A stretch of 64,000 bases of DNA from positions 17,668,501 to 17,732,500 of the forward strand of contig JAMJFZ010003163.1 in assembly GCA_026225945.1 (NCBI GenBank). The letters run 5' to 3'. Source of the DNA: Cricetomys ansorgei (lineage: Eukaryota; Chordata; Mammalia; Rodentia; Nesomyidae). The notes under the pieces were generated by a model. The model had not been told where the DNA came from and did no database searches. It saw only the letters and a program-made list of their open reading frames with translations. Both the position numbers and the translations under genes were made by a program. Of this stretch, positions 22,901 through 37,900 are shown piece after piece (within the stretch, counting starts at the first letter, position 1; each line of letters begins with the position of its first letter).

Positions 22901-25900
22901 CACGTAGCCAGACTGTGTCTCAAAAAACAAAAACAAAACAAAGTTTATATCGTCTACACAATCAGTGCTTTTAGGGGTACAATCAGTAGTCGTAGTGGTC
23001 AGTTTATGAAAACAGAGAAAGCAAAGAATGATTTTTAAAGTAAATATTTAATTTTTATTTAATTTATTTATTTTTTAAGATTTCACATACTAGGTGTGTG
23101 GGGGAGGTCAGAGGTTGATGCTGGGTGTCTTTCTCCATCACTTTACATCTTACTTCTTTAGACCGGGTCTCTCACTGAGGCCGAGCTCTCTGATTGGCTA
23201 GACTAGCTGACAGTGAGCTCTGGGGCATCTGCCCTGGCTCTTCTAACTACCAAGCACTATGGTTATGGAGGTGAGCCAGCACAACTAGCTTTTACATGGT
23301 TGCAGAGGATCCAAACTCAGGTCCTCAATGATTGGTTGGGTGCAGATTTAAAAGGAAGCAGCAGGAGAGAGCAGGCACGCTTGGGAGTCACCCGGCGGCA
23401 GCGTTAATAAGCATGTTATCCTGAGGGAGTGGGGGTAGCAGCTACCGATTCAGGCTGTCCTTGAGATCTGTTAGTCATGTACAGAAATTGTCCTGTTTGG
23501 GGCTGGGGCAGTTGGGGGAGGTGGTTCAGCGGGTAAAGCGCTTGCTTGTTTGCTGTGTAACCATGAAGACCTGAGTACAGAGCCTTAGCACCCATGTCAA
23601 AGCCAGGCATGGAGGTGAGTGTGCATCTAAAACTCTCACGCTGCGGGAGACAGGTGGACCCTGGGGACTCACTGGCTGGAGAGTCTCTAGCCAAATGGCG
23701 AGTTCCAGGTTCACCGAGAAATGCTGTCTCAAAGATAAGTGACAGAGGAAGACATCTGACATTGACTCCCTTGGCCTTCATGCACTTGTGTGCATGTACA
23801 CCACACACACACACACACACACACCCCATACATACGCACATAGGCATGTACACAAATTAATATTTTGAACCTAGAATTTGCTGAGATCCAAAATCGACTG
23901 ATTCTCAAAAACCACGGACACGAATTATGTTTGGTTCTCTCCTTCTCTTCTTTTCAGCACTGGGATTGAACCCAGGATCTCACACATACTAGGCAAGCAC
24001 TCTGCCATTCTGTATGCCCAGCCCTATTTTTCTACTTCATAAGACAATATCTTATTAAGTTGCTTGAGCTGGCCTTGAACTCACTCTAGTCCGGTAGGCC
24101 TTGAACTTGAGATTCTTGTCCCTCAGTTTCCCAAGTAGCTAGGATTACAGGCCTGTCTCACCAGGCCCAGCTATGTTTGCTTCTTGATCATGGGATATAT
24201 GACTTCATTTTAAAATAAAAACCAGTATTTTTGTTTGTGTCTTTTTAAAATTCTGTTCATTTCTACTTTGCTGATAATATAGTTGATTTGGTGATGTCAG
24301 CCATGTTATAGCATGATTGCTATTATGATTATTAACAGAATTGTTGAGGTTCTTTTAGTTTAGAGGCGTATACACTGAAAATTGGCAAAGGTGGCATCCT
24401 ACAGCTCCCAGGGGAGACTGTGGCTGCCCCAGGCCCACCTGCCTTCTTGAACCAAGCATGTGAAGTGGATGGGAGGTAAGAGCTTCAGGCTGGAGCTAGA
24501 GGTGAGACCCAAGATAACAGAGTGCTCAGATCCAGTCCTTAGACAGCTCTCTGTGGCAGCTCAGTGGCCGCTGCCCAGGCATTGCTCCACCGCCCTGATA
24601 GGGCCACAGCAGGGCCAGGATTATGTCTTACCTTTCTTGTACTTTAAGAACTTAAGTCATGGTTCTGCCTGCTTGTGTTTAGAGCATGTGCCTCTGGGAA
24701 GGGGTGCTATTAATCGACTCGTACCTCCTAGATCTTAGATGCCGTGAGCCTGGAGGAGCGGTTCAAGATGACCACACCCCTGCTCGTCAGACAGATAGAA
24801 GGCCTGAAGCTACTCCAGAAAACCCGAAAACCCAAACAAGAGGATGACAAGCGGGTAAATAATTTTTCTTTTCTTTTCTTTGTTTCTTGGCAGGTCCTGC
24901 TTTATTGCTCAGGCTGTACTTGAACTCATGGCAGTTCTCTTGCTCTGGCCTAAAGAGTGCCAAGATTATAGGCATGTGCCACCATACCCAGATTATTCTT
25001 TTATTACATTTTTCTCTGTGTGTGTAATATGAGACTTAGTTCTTTTGGGAAAAGAAAGCCTTGGAGGCCAGGTGTGTGTTGCGTTTCTAGCTACTAGGGA
25101 GATGGGGTGATCCCTGAGGGTAGGAGTTGGTAGCCAGAGTGGGTTACACACCGAGAACTATCTCACAAATAAATAAGCAAACGAAAAACTTGAGAAGAAT
25201 TTAAAAATAAAGAGGACAAAAGTTCGTTGCTTCTGAGATCTTGATGTATCTAGGATAGTTCTTTTTATTGCCTAGATTTTTTTTTCTTTTAGCAAACCTT
25301 GTTCCAGTCCTTACCAGCGTTCCCAAAATGCTAATACAGTGGTTCTGAACCTTTCTAATGTTGTGGCCCTTTAATACAGTTCCTCACATTGTGTGACTCC
25401 CAACCATAAAATTATTTCATAACTGTTATTTCATAACAGTAATTTTGCTACTGTTACCGATGGAAATGTAAATATCTGATATGCAGGTGATTTTAGGCGA
25501 CTCCTGTGAAAGGGTCGTTCAACACCCAAAAGGGTCGCATCCCACAGGCTGAGAATTGCTGGGCTAGTATATCATTTTCCTCTAGTAAAAGTTGGAGATA
25601 GTTCATGATACTAATGAGTTGAGACCTTAAAGAATGCATATGGTACTTTTTAAATATGGTAGCCAGATCACGGGAAAGGAAACATCAATGAAAACCATTT
25701 GAGGGAGGGAAAGGCTGTTTGAATCAGCACAGAGAAGGATTTGGACTGGAGAACGAATTTCAGCATGACGGAATAGCAGCTAGAAGTTCACTGAAGCACT
25801 GTGGAAGGAGGAAAGGGAGCAACAGCAACAGCCTCTTGCTGGAGAAGCAGAGCATCACAAGAAGGCAAATGAGCAAGGTGGCACTCACAGGGGTGGGTCA

Positions 25901-28900
25901 TGAGACAGATGGAGTTGAAGTCAGTGTGGAAGGGTTGGAAATGCGGAGAGGCATTTTCATGCAGGAGTGATGGCAGTTATGAATGTAAGCAACTGCGCAT
26001 GTGCGAAACAGCAGGCGCACTAAAGCACAGGTGAGGACACCTATGCTTCCTGGTGCTTCTGGAAGTCGCCTCCTATCTACAGTGTACCGACAACCATGTC
26101 CACTTTATGCTGCTTTGCATTTTAAGTTCTGCGGTATGAACACGTGCACCTGCTTCCCAGTAGTTCTGAACTTCTATTTCCTAAAGATGTTTACGTAGCT
26201 CCCATTCTGGCCTTACCTTAGCCTAATACCTCTTCCCTTCCCCCCCCTCTCCCTTTCATTTTCTCTCTCTCTCTCGCCACTCCCTTTTGTTTTCTTTCGT
26301 TTCTTGTCTTTCTTGTTTTATTTTTTATATTTTGGAAACAGGGCTCACTCTGTGGCCTAGGCTGCCCTTTAATTCTGAGCCCTCCTGCCTCAGCTCCAAT
26401 TGTTTTGACATGTACTTTCTACTTAGGTTATCGCAATCCGCCCCATCAGGAGGATTACACATATCCCAGGGACTTTAGAAGATGAGGATGAGGAAGAAGA
26501 TAATGACGACATTGTCATGCTGGAGAAAAAAATAAGAACATCTAGCATGCCAGAGCAGGCTCATAAAGTCTGTGTCAAAGAGATAAAAAGGTAAAGGTTC
26601 ATCAGTTCATTTGCTTGTTAATGTTAAGTAGTATTGCTTATGGAAGCTTGATTATGCTTTCTTAAATCACAGACTAAAAGCTATGTTGCTGTTTATTCTC
26701 TGATCTTCCTCATACACTTGATCAGTTCTTAGGTCACCTATGCATATTACTTCATTGCCAACTTTTGTCTTTCTTGAAACATACTAATTCTTTTCTTTTA
26801 AAAAAAAATTTATTTTTTACTTGTGTGGGTATTTAGCCTGCATACACATGCAGTGCCTGAGGGGGCCAGAAGAGAGCATTGGGTCCCCTGGGATTGGAGT
26901 TGCAGATGGTTGCGAGCCACCATGTGGGTGCTGGAAATCAAACCTGGTCCTCTGAAAGAGCAGCCAGTGCTCTTAACTGCTAAGCTTTCCTTCCGTCACA
27001 ACCTTTCCTACCCTCCCTGATTCTCTGTTTGCAGCTGTGCTATGGAGTGCTCTCTCCTTCCTCTTGGCTTTGAATACCCTAAATCTTGAAATATTCTTTT
27101 TTTGTTTTCCTCAGCTTTTTTGGAGAGGATCTCTCTGTATAGCCCAGGCTGGCCTTGACTTTGAACTCAGTCCTCCTGCCTCAGCCTCCTAAGTCAATAG
27201 AGTACAGGCATGTACCACCATGCTCAGCTATGAGAACATTCTTAATACCCTTAAATTAGCGCCACTTTCACTTTCACTGTGTGTTCTGCTTGCACTCTGC
27301 TGTCACACCTAACTGTTGGAGCTGCCTTCTCAATGTCTGAAAGAATCAACTGAGTTTCTTTCTTAGTTACTATGTCATTCACAGGTCAGCAGTCTGTGTT
27401 CGTTTCGTGGTTTTAAGGTTTAACACAGGGCCTTGTGGGCATAACGCGTGTGCTCTACCACGGAGGTGTATCCCAGCTCTGTTGTTCTGTGTTTTTCATT
27501 AGAGTATAAATTCCAGAGGAGGGCTGGGCTGAGCTCAGCAGTAGTGGTTTTGCCTACCACATACAAGGCCCCAGGTTCTGTCCCCAGTATAGCACTAAAT
27601 TAATTAGCTAATTAATTCCAGGGGACAGGAACTGTCAGTTTTTCCTTGTACAGGCAAAGTCTAGGGAAACCTTAGCAACAAAACGGGATGTATGGTTGGA
27701 TCGCACATTCAGGATAACCTCAGAGCTTGATAGAATACCTGTTTTCTGTACATTATAAAAAAAAATTGTCAACTAGCTCTTTAAAACCTTTGTTCAGGTT
27801 TTTCAAATATGGATGATGAAGAGACATGCTTGATTTTTCTGTTGTGGAATTACTGTGTTCTTGAACCTGTTGGCTATGTATTTTTTCCCCACAGACTCAA
27901 AAAAATGCCTCAGTCAATGCCTGAATATGCTCTGACTAGAAATTATTTGGAACTTATGGTGGAGCTTCCTTGGAACAAAAGTACAACTGGTGAGCTCACA
28001 CTGACACTTGCTTCAGTCTCTCCCATGCAGATGTTCATTTTACACATCACAGCAGGGCATGGCAATACACACCTGTATTCCTACACTGAGGAGGGTTCTA
28101 GGCTCAAGGCCGGCCTGGGTTACATTGGAACCCTGTCTCAAAAAGCAACTACAACAAATTACTTTTAATTATTTTAAAGCCATTTTATTGAGATGTGGTG
28201 GCATAGAGAAAGTTGCACACACGTTATGATTATGTCTTGATGAAATTCAGAATACCATTCATGAAATTATCACCATCCTCTACACCACAGATACACCCTT
28301 CACTTCCCCAAGTCCACTCCCGTTCATTGTGTTCTGAGTGGTGTGTGCCAGAGACAGAGAGAGACAGAGTCAGAGAGGGAGAGATGGTAAAAATTTGTAA
28401 CACATGCTCTTAGCATTATTTTTTAAGTATTTTTATATTTATTTATTTATTTGTTTGTTTTTATTTTAGTTTTTTTGAAGCAGGGTTTTTCTGTTGTAAC
28501 TCTGGCTGTCCTGGAACTCACTCTGTAGACCAGGATGGCCTCAAACTCACAGAGATCTTCCCACCTCTGCCTCCTGAGTGCTGGGATTAAAGTCATGCGC
28601 CACCCCTGCCCAGCTAAGGTATTTTATTTCATGTGTATGGTGTTTTGCCTCCATGTATATCTGTGCATCACATGTGTGCAGTTCCCAAGGAGGCCAGAAG
28701 AGGTTGTTGGATCCCCTGAGACTAGAATTATAGACAGTTATGAAGAGCCTTGTGGGCAGGCCTGAGCCATCTGGAAGAGCAACCAGTGTTCTTCTTAACA
28801 AACTTTGGTTTGGTTTGGTTTGGGTTTTGAGACATGATCTCACTATGTAGCTCTGGCTGTCCTGGAATTCACTATGTAGACCAGGCTGGCCTCAAAATCA

Positions 28901-31900
28901 CAAGATATCCACCTGCCTCTTCCTCTTAGCAAATTTTAAGAATACAAAACAGTATTGTTAGCTGTAGGCACTGTGCCATGTGGTAGATCTCCAAAACTCA
29001 CACTTGTGGAACTGAAAATGGAGACCCTTTTACCTTTACCCTCCCCCACATACCTCACTCCTCCCCAGATCTTGGCAACCATACTCTGCTTCCTGGAGTT
29101 TTAAATTCCATATATTAAGTGAAAACATATAGTATTTGTCTGTGTCTGGCTCATTTCTCTTAGTGTAATACACTCTATGTGTTGAAAGCAATGAGATTTT
29201 CTCTTTTTAAGGCTAAATATAATAGTTACATGAATATGTCACAATTACTTCATTCATCTCAGTGGACGTTTGAACAACTTTCATTTCTTGGGTATTATGA
29301 ATAATATCACATTGCATTTTATGTCAGCACGTAATACTCTCCAAGGGTCTGATTCCAATCATTTGGGCATATGCCCAGAAGTGGGACTGCCCAGTCATGT
29401 GGTAGGTTTATTTTTTAATTGTTAAGAAGCCTCTGTACGGTTTTTAATTCTGGACATACCGGTTCACATCCCCATAACAGCGCGCGATGGTTCCCGTTCT
29501 CCATATTTCACTATCCCTTCTTATAATTTGTTTTGTGGTTTGAGACAGGATTTCATGTAGCCAGCGTAGCCTGGAACTCACTGGATAGCTAGGGGGGCCC
29601 TCTAGGATTGCAGGCCTGTGCCACAGGGCTGCCTGTGATTTGGTGGTGGTGGTTTTGCTTTATTTTGTTTTAAATATCCATCCTGACAAACAGGATGGTT
29701 TTTGTTTTGCTTTGTTTTAGCCTGGCCCTCAGATTCAGGACACTGCTCCTTCCCCAGCATTCTGCACACTGGAATTACAGGCGCATTCACCATGCCCAGC
29801 TCTTGATTTGCTTTTGATGACTTGCTGTTGGTGTCATTTTCAAGATTATCACTACCAAGAACAACTCTAGGAATTTTCATTCATCTGCATGTACTATCCA
29901 GTTTTTACTAGAGCATTTGCTTGAAGAGATTACCCTTTCCCTAGTGTTCAGTCTTGAAGGCCTCATTAAAAGTTAGTTGGATATATATTACTGGGCTCTG
30001 TTCTATTCCCTTCTTTTGACTGTTTGTTTTTACTCCAGAACTATATTTTTTAACAATTATGGAACCCACTGCCCCTATGCATGTGGGTGTGGCTCCATCC
30101 ACTGAAGCATGGCCAATGTACCTGTGGCCACAACCCCAAGGAGAAATTATAATCCCTATTTTGTAGCCTGGGCATCTTATCCTGGGTCAGCTCCAGCCTC
30201 CCCCCTGCTTTCAAGGCTTGGCCCCTGTGTTGTAGGGCTGCCAGCCTCTGGGTGCCTTACCCTGAGTCAGTTCTGGCTTCCTCCTTGGTCGTCAGCTTCA
30301 CTCCAAAGTTTGATGAATTTTTATCATGAAAAAAAAACGAATTCTATCAAAGGCTTTTCTGCATTTATTGAGATGAATGAATGGATTTGTCTTACATTCT
30401 GCTAGTGGAATGTAGTATATTCATTAGTTTGTTTATGTTAAGCTATATGTGTAGTCTCAGTAAAACCTCCCACGTGGCATAAGTCTTTTAATGTACTTTT
30501 GAGTCCAGTTCAGTATAGGAAATTGGTTAACTGAATATGGTAATAAAGTTGTACACTATAAAGTAGCCACAAAGTGTTGCTGAACAGTGTGTATTGTATT
30601 GAAAGTTGCCAAATAGATCAAGTGGGGAAGAAAAGAAAAGCATTTTACAGAAGACCTCATAAAAATCTTGTTTTGAAAAATATGTATGTAAGCTGACCCT
30701 CACACCACCTAAAACAACAAACTGTTAGGAGAATGAGAGTATGAGTGCTTTCTTCTTTGTTATTTTCTAGGTGTGTGTGCGCGCGCACATAGATAGTATT
30801 ACTATTGAAATGAGGAAAATGCTCTTTAAATTTCTAAACTTTCGTTACTACCGGGAAAGGTGATGTCACTGGACAACTGTGTGGAGGCGGTCCTTTCCTT
30901 TGACATTATGTGGGTTCTGGGTTGTCAGTCTTGGGCAGCAAGTGCTTTTATCCCCTGAGCCATCTTGTCTGCCCACCACCCGTTTTTGTTTTTGTTTTTT
31001 TTTTAAGGAAAATGCCAGCATAATAAAATACATAGAAACTATATTCCCAAAAGAAATAATGTGTGTATAGAAAATCATTGCAAATGACATGATTTGAGCA
31101 TGAGTTTTAACAGGTGAATATCTCTGGAGATGCTAGATCTTAAATAGAATAATCAAAATGGAGGTCTCTATCTTAATTTTCTTTTGCTGTGATAAACGCC
31201 ATGACTAAATATAACTTGGGGAGGAAAGGACTCACTTTATTTTATAGCTGGTAATCCACCATCCAGGGAAGTCGGGACAGGACCTGTGTGTAGGAGCTGA
31301 TGCAGAGGCCATTGCGAAGTGCTGCTTACTGGCTTGCTCCTCATAGCTCACTTGGCCTGCTTCCTTATAGCATCCAGGACCGCCAGCTGGGGGGTGGCAC
31401 CACCTACAATGGGCTGAACCCTCCCACATCAGTCAGCCATCAAGAAAATGCAACACAGACGTGCCTACAGTCCGATCGATGGAAGCATTTTCTCAGTGGA
31501 GGTTCCCTCCTCTTAGATGGCTCTGTTGTGTGCTAAGTTGACAGAACAAACTAGCATAACTGTTCGAAGACTTAGATGATTCCAAGTCTGTCTCTTATCA
31601 TTTTCTTTCTAAATAATAACTGCTCTTACAAAGCTTGAAAAGAGTTCTTTCACTTAAAAGTTCCAAGTGCTGACATGACTTCTGTTGGATCATTTGGCAG
31701 ACCGCCTGGACATTCGGGCAGCCCGGATTCTTCTGGACAATGACCATTATGCCATGGAAAAGTTGAAGAGGAGGGTTCTGGAGTACTTGGCTGTCAGACA
31801 GCTGAAAAACAACCTGAAGGGCCCAATTCTCTGTTTCGTCGGTCCTCCCGGAGTCGGCAAAACAAGTGTGGGGAGATCAGTGGCCAAGACGCTGGGTCGA

Positions 31901-34900
31901 GAGTTCCACAGGATTGCACTTGGGGGTGTGTGTGACCAGTCTGACATTCGAGGACACAGGTAAAGCACTGCTCTTGGAGTCTTCGATTCTGCTTCGTGAT
32001 TTAACTTTGACATTTGTACACGGGACTAAGTAGATATGCCTTAGCTTCCTGCTGTTCTGCTGGGATAGAACTGTAATGCATTTTGTGATTGGATGTTGGG
32101 TTGACTTTACATTTACTTGGCTTAGTAGCATTACCTAAGTAATGATCGTAAGTTTTTAGAGTTTAAAAGGATAGTTGCGGTGCTGTGGGTGGATATGAGG
32201 AGGTGAGTAAGAGTTGAGAACACATTTTACCTGCCTGTGACCAGGCTGCACTAAGGAAAAAGGCTAATATAACCGTTGTAGCTTACTGTTAGATGTTGGT
32301 CTCACTTTTTCTTGAGAAAAAAAAAAAGACTATAAAAATGTTCTATTTGGGATGGATGAGATGGCTTAGTAGTTAAGAGCACTGACCGCTCTTCCAGAGG
32401 TCCTGTGTTCCTGACCACAAGGAATTCCCCTGTATATCTCCCTTGGATCTGCACTCATTTGCCCAATGTCAACCCTTTCCATACCATCTGCACACCCCTG
32501 GAAATCTGCTCCTTCTTTCTGACTGATATTTACAGAAACCATTGCCCTTAGAAAAGCAGCTTGGTCACAATCTTTTTGCAGATGCCCGAGTCTTCTGCAG
32601 TTAAAGCATTGGGCATTTTGGTATTTCAGCCCTCTAACTACAGCTTGTCCTATTACAGCAGCTGTGTAAGTATTGGAACCAGTCAGTATCTGCAGTAGCA
32701 TGGATCCATTGATCCAATGGTATAGAATTTGCTTTTAATGGCCTTAAAGCTTTCTTACACTCCATGTTTGCATTTTCAAATGCCATTGTCTCAACCAACA
32801 CCTATCTTGCTTCAGGGTCTGAGATGGCTCTATTAACTGCTGCAGTTAACCTTTGTAAAAAATTAGAAAAAGCTTCCCTTGAGCCTTAGATAATTTTTGT
32901 TTATGAGGTGACTTTTTTCCTGGTTCCTCTACTTTTTCCCAAGCTCGTAAAGCTGCTAAATGACATGGTTCTCTGACCAAGTCATCAAACATATCTGTTC
33001 TTGTAATTCAGCATACCGACCCTCACCAAGGAGCTGATTTCAATTAATATTTATTCCTTTAGCCCTATTCTATGTTCCATATTTGTTGCTTCTTCCGTCC
33101 ACCAAGTTAACAATTGAAACTGAGGGCCTGCCTCTAGTATAGCTGATATTTAACCCTTTCCAATTGAATGAGACTATCCAATATTGCAGTGCCCAATTAT
33201 TCAGGACCTGTTTTACATAGAGTGAGTGCAAGCCATACACCACCACAGCTTCCTTCAGTTTTCTTAAATGACTCATTTCTATTGGATGCCATTTTGTCTC
33301 ATTGTAACATTGGGGATTTATCCTCATCAGCTGGAATATGCTCGACTATTACTGGAAATGCTGAAGGTGATTCTGTGGCCCTAAGCTGCCTTTTCTGATC
33401 ATTTTCCTGTACAAGCTCCCCCCTTATATCTCTTCTGGGTAAAATCCTTCTCTCTGTCACTGGGAAGGAGCCCAGCTGTGTTCCCTGCTCCTCAGCCTGT
33501 ACTCCCATTTCCTCAGTGTTTCCTTTTCCTTCCCTTGACAGTTCTCCCCAAGTTTGTGTTCCCAGTTCCTTAGTCTGTATTTACCAAAGCACAGTAGATA
33601 CGATCTAGTGTGCTCATATCCTCCTCACCTTTGCACAGTGCTCTTCTTAAAGAGATTTATTTTCAGGCCCCCTGGTGTGTAATTTTAACTGTTAACTTGA
33701 CAAGATCTAGACTCATGTAGACAAATCTCTTGGTATATGTGCAATGGAGTTTCTCAGTTAAGAGAAAGCAGATCAGGCTTAGTGGCATGGGCCTTTAATC
33801 CGAGCACTCAGGAGGCAGAGGCAGTCCAATCTCTGTGAGTTTGAGGCCAGATGGTCTACAAAATGAGTTCCAAAACAGCCAGAATTACATAATGAGACCC
33901 TATCTAAATACATACATACATAATATATACATCCAAGAAAACAAACTGAGCATTCATCTCTCTCTGCTTCCTGATGGCAGATGTAATGAATGTTTTGAGC
34001 TAAAATAAGTCCTCCTTTCTTCAGTTGCTTCTTGTCAAGCATGTTGTCATAGCAACTAGAAAAGGGAGTAGTGTGGCCCAAGCTTAGGCTTCCCTTATTA
34101 ATATATACAACCAGCTATGATGGTGCTCTCCTCTGTATGAACCACATACTGGTCCACAACTGCCTACAATTCCAGTTCCAGAGGATCTGATGCCTTTTCT
34201 GGCCTCTTCAGGCATTGCATATATTTGGTACCCAGACATACATTCAGGCAAACTACCCATACACATGAAATAACGAAATAATTTTGAATGTAGATACTTT
34301 TAAAATACTGTATGAATTGCCTGTAAGCTGTATGTGTAAGGGCTGTTATGTATAAGAGTAAGAAACTTAGGTGATTTGTATTGTTGTGGATCCCAGTCCC
34401 AAGACATCTGTTATGTGTATATGTAAATATTCCAAAACCAGAAAAAAATTAAATCAAAAACACTTCTGTTCTCAAACATTTTGGATGGAACAGTCAACCT
34501 GTGTATAAAAAACAAGCGATGACACGGGAATTTATTTCATATTTTACACTTCTTTGTATTACCTCACGATGTTTATTTATGTATTTATCACAGTGCTAAC
34601 CATGGTTTCTAAGTGCTTTGTGAATTCGTGTAAGGTTGAAACCTAATTGCTTTTTGGAATTCAGCCCTTTAGATAAGTCCAAATTGTCTTTATAAAGACT
34701 TGGAAATGACTGCCCGAAGAGTAACCATCAACTCTGTTTAGACATGACATATTTAAGTCACAGTTTTCTTCTGAAGATCATTAAAATCTCTTTTAAGCTT
34801 ATTTTTCAGATTTGAAGTATGGCTACATATAAATGCACATGGATAGGCAGAGTTCCCAAAACCAGTGCTGTTCTTTTTCTTCAGCCTCCATTTTTCTCTC

Positions 34901-37900
34901 AGTTAAAACTTGCACATAAAGAAATAAATTCGCATGTGCCAGTACCAGCACACCGCAGCCTTGGCAGAGAATGTGGGAAAAATTTTAAGGAAAAAAATTT
35001 TTCTGTCATACAAAGACAATTACTATCAACATCGTTCTTGCTTGCTAGGTTTTCATTGGAGATTTTATTTTAAAGATTTTATATTTTAAAGTATGTCTGT
35101 GTGATGTGCATGTGAGTACACCGCCCCCAGGGGCCAGAGGAGGGCGTCAGATCCAGAGCTGGAATTAGGTGGCTGTGAGCTGCCTGACGCTGGTACTGAG
35201 GACCAAATCAGGTCCTCTGGAAGAGCAAGCAAGCTTCCTTAACCAGTGAGCCATCTGCTAGCCCCTCGTTGGGGATGATGGTCGTGGTGGCGGTGGTGGT
35301 GACACCATTTTTAAGCACCAGAATTGTAATATTACCCTTTCTGCTTAATATTACATCACATAGATTTTTCTATATTACAAATTCTTTTTAAATTTTTTCT
35401 TATTTTTATGCAGATGGGTGTTTGTTCATCTCTCCAGCCCCCATATTAAAATTTTGTGTAAGCATCATTATAGTGGTGTGAATTATGGATAATAAGACCA
35501 AGCTCTTTTAATAGGCAGAATAAAATCACTGATGGGACAGTGTCTTCCTGATTTTTTATCAGGAATAACAAGTTGACTGGCCTTTTACATTATGTTAGAT
35601 TTGAAGCTGCCTAAGTCTTTGGCAGCATAATAAGGGAGCTGATGTAGATACATGATACTGGAATGCTCTTTGTAGTTGTTTTTGATATATAAATTTTGGG
35701 AGAAATGGAAAATGCTAATTATACTTAAGAGTTTAACATTTTGATCTATGAAACAGTTTTGGTTTGTATGTATCATACAGTAGCGTAATATTCTAATTAA
35801 TCTGTGAATTACCAGCAACAGTTAAGTATGAATCCATATGTCTTTCTTCAGATAATTTAATGGTTTTGCCTTACATATGTTCAAATACATTAGAATACTT
35901 TTTAAGCATTCTTCAAATTTGATTTTTAGCTGATACATAAAAACAAAATTCGTAGTTGTGAGTGGGGCACTACATAATGTTCCCACAGTCCTTATCTACT
36001 GTGGCGGCAGGGCTGGGTGCAGGGTGCTCCGTATGCTAAGCAAGCGCTCTGCCATCGAGCCTTGTCTCCAACCAGATTTCATGTTTTAAAAAGAGCATGC
36101 TTCCTTCAGTTCTGGGCAGTTGTGCTGAGGCCGAGTTAGTGGTGGTGGGTGCTCTCCATTCACACTCTCACACTGCGCTGGGGAGTCGCAGAGAGGCAAG
36201 ACTAGCATTGCCACGTTCACTTGTTCACTTTTTCCTACCTCCGTGGTGTCTGCGGATGATGCTTTAGTGTGTTAATTTACTGAGAAATGACTACTGTTAT
36301 CTGATGGGTTTGAGAGAGAATATTTTTATTTGGTCTATGTCTGCATTCTCACTATCCAAGTTCATGTTCCCTAGGCTTCTTCAAAGCATACTTTATGTCC
36401 ACAGTCAGTGAATTACTTTGCTGTCATAATGTTTTATCTGACAAAAGTCAGCCCTGAATAGAAAACCATATGCAAACAAACTGAGCATATACAGACACTT
36501 GAGTGCCAGGCTTCTAGGGTAGTTAAAAAATTAGAAGGTTTTCTCTTCTAATCACTAGAAATAGTATTTAATCTTTCCACCAAGTAATCCTTTATTTAAC
36601 CAGTTCACATTGGAGCGATGCTTTTCTCTGCTCATGGATGGAGGTGTACTTTCCAGTGAGGCTCAGGAACTACACAGCTGGAGAGCCTCCCACCTTATTC
36701 AGACTCAGAGTGCAGTAAATGTGGCAGCTTGGGGTGTCGCATAGTGTGGATTTTGAAATCTTATCAAAAACAGGAGAAAGCAAGAAATGGCCCATAGAGG
36801 ACTTGGAATTTAAACAACTTTCTTTCCTACCATACTTAATAGTCAGAGTAGTGGCAAGTCTGTGTTTGCCAGAGAAAGAATTTGATGATTTCTCATGTTG
36901 TCCTTTCTGTATTCCATTCCAAATTTATTATTATTATTATTATTTTTATTATTATTATTATTATTATTAAACATCTTATTAAAAATTTTCCACACAATAT
37001 ATTTTGTGTTTTTTTCCTACCTCGATACCTCCCAAATCCTCCTCACCTCCATACCCACCCAACTTTATGTTTTCCTGTCTGTCTCTCTCTCTCTCAAAAC
37101 AAAAACAAAAACAGAACAAAAAGTAAGAAACAAACAAAAAACCTCCATCAACCACAAAACTGAAAAACAATGTAAACAAGCAAAAAACCGATGAGCCTAA
37201 GGGGGAGAAAAGCCCGAACAAAGCACAATGAGACCAAAGGTCTCCAAACTGACTGCTGAGCTTGTTTTGTGTCGGCCATGTCGGCCAGCTACTCCTGAGT
37301 CGGGAGCCTGCCCTGAGCTGTGGTTAACATACCGAGGGAGACTCAGTTAGAGAAGGGTTCTCGGTTAGGGAATCTGTGTCCACTTCCCCCTCGGCTGGCT
37401 TGAACCGGTGCTAGTCCTGTTCAGGCCGCCACAGTCACTGTGAGTTCATATGTGCATTAGTCCTGTGTGTTAGAAGGCACGATTTCCTTCAAGTCATTCA
37501 TCACCTCTGGCTCTTACAAGGATTTTTTTTTTTTTTTTATTAAAGATTTATCTATTTTATTCACATGTACACCTGCGTACCAGTAGAGGGCATCTGGTCC
37601 CATTGTAGATGGTTGTCAGCCACCATGTGGTTGCTGGGAATTGAACTCATGACCTCTGGAAGAGCAGTCAGTATTCTTAACCACCGAGCCATCTCTCCAG
37701 CCCAATTTTATTTTTAAGACAAGGTCATGTGTATCCATCCCAGGCTAGCCTCATTTGCTATACAGCCGTGGATGACCCTAAACTCCTGATCCTCCTGCCT
37801 GGCTGAGGTGGTGCTAGGGATCAAACCCAGGGCCTTGTACATTGCTAGTCAAGTATTCTATGTCCCCAACCCCCCATTCTGAAACCTTGACCATGCTAAT

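Larger units (their letters stand above)
27990..31700 (+). other. Lonp2 intron 6
   Basis: 3.7 kb. SINE cluster 28,047-28,930: sense PB1, antisense B1 (28,475-28,615), antisense B2/B3 (28,617-28,797), antisense B1 (28,805-28,930). Then antisense L1 segments (28,930-29,515; 29,815-30,480), a B1-like piece (29,520-29,628), an antisense B3-like piece (30,860-30,978) and a dispersed rodent repeat (31,165-31,560). 30,480-30,860 shows nothing recognisable apart from a short GTGTGCGCGCGC tract near 30,773. Confidence 0.8.
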
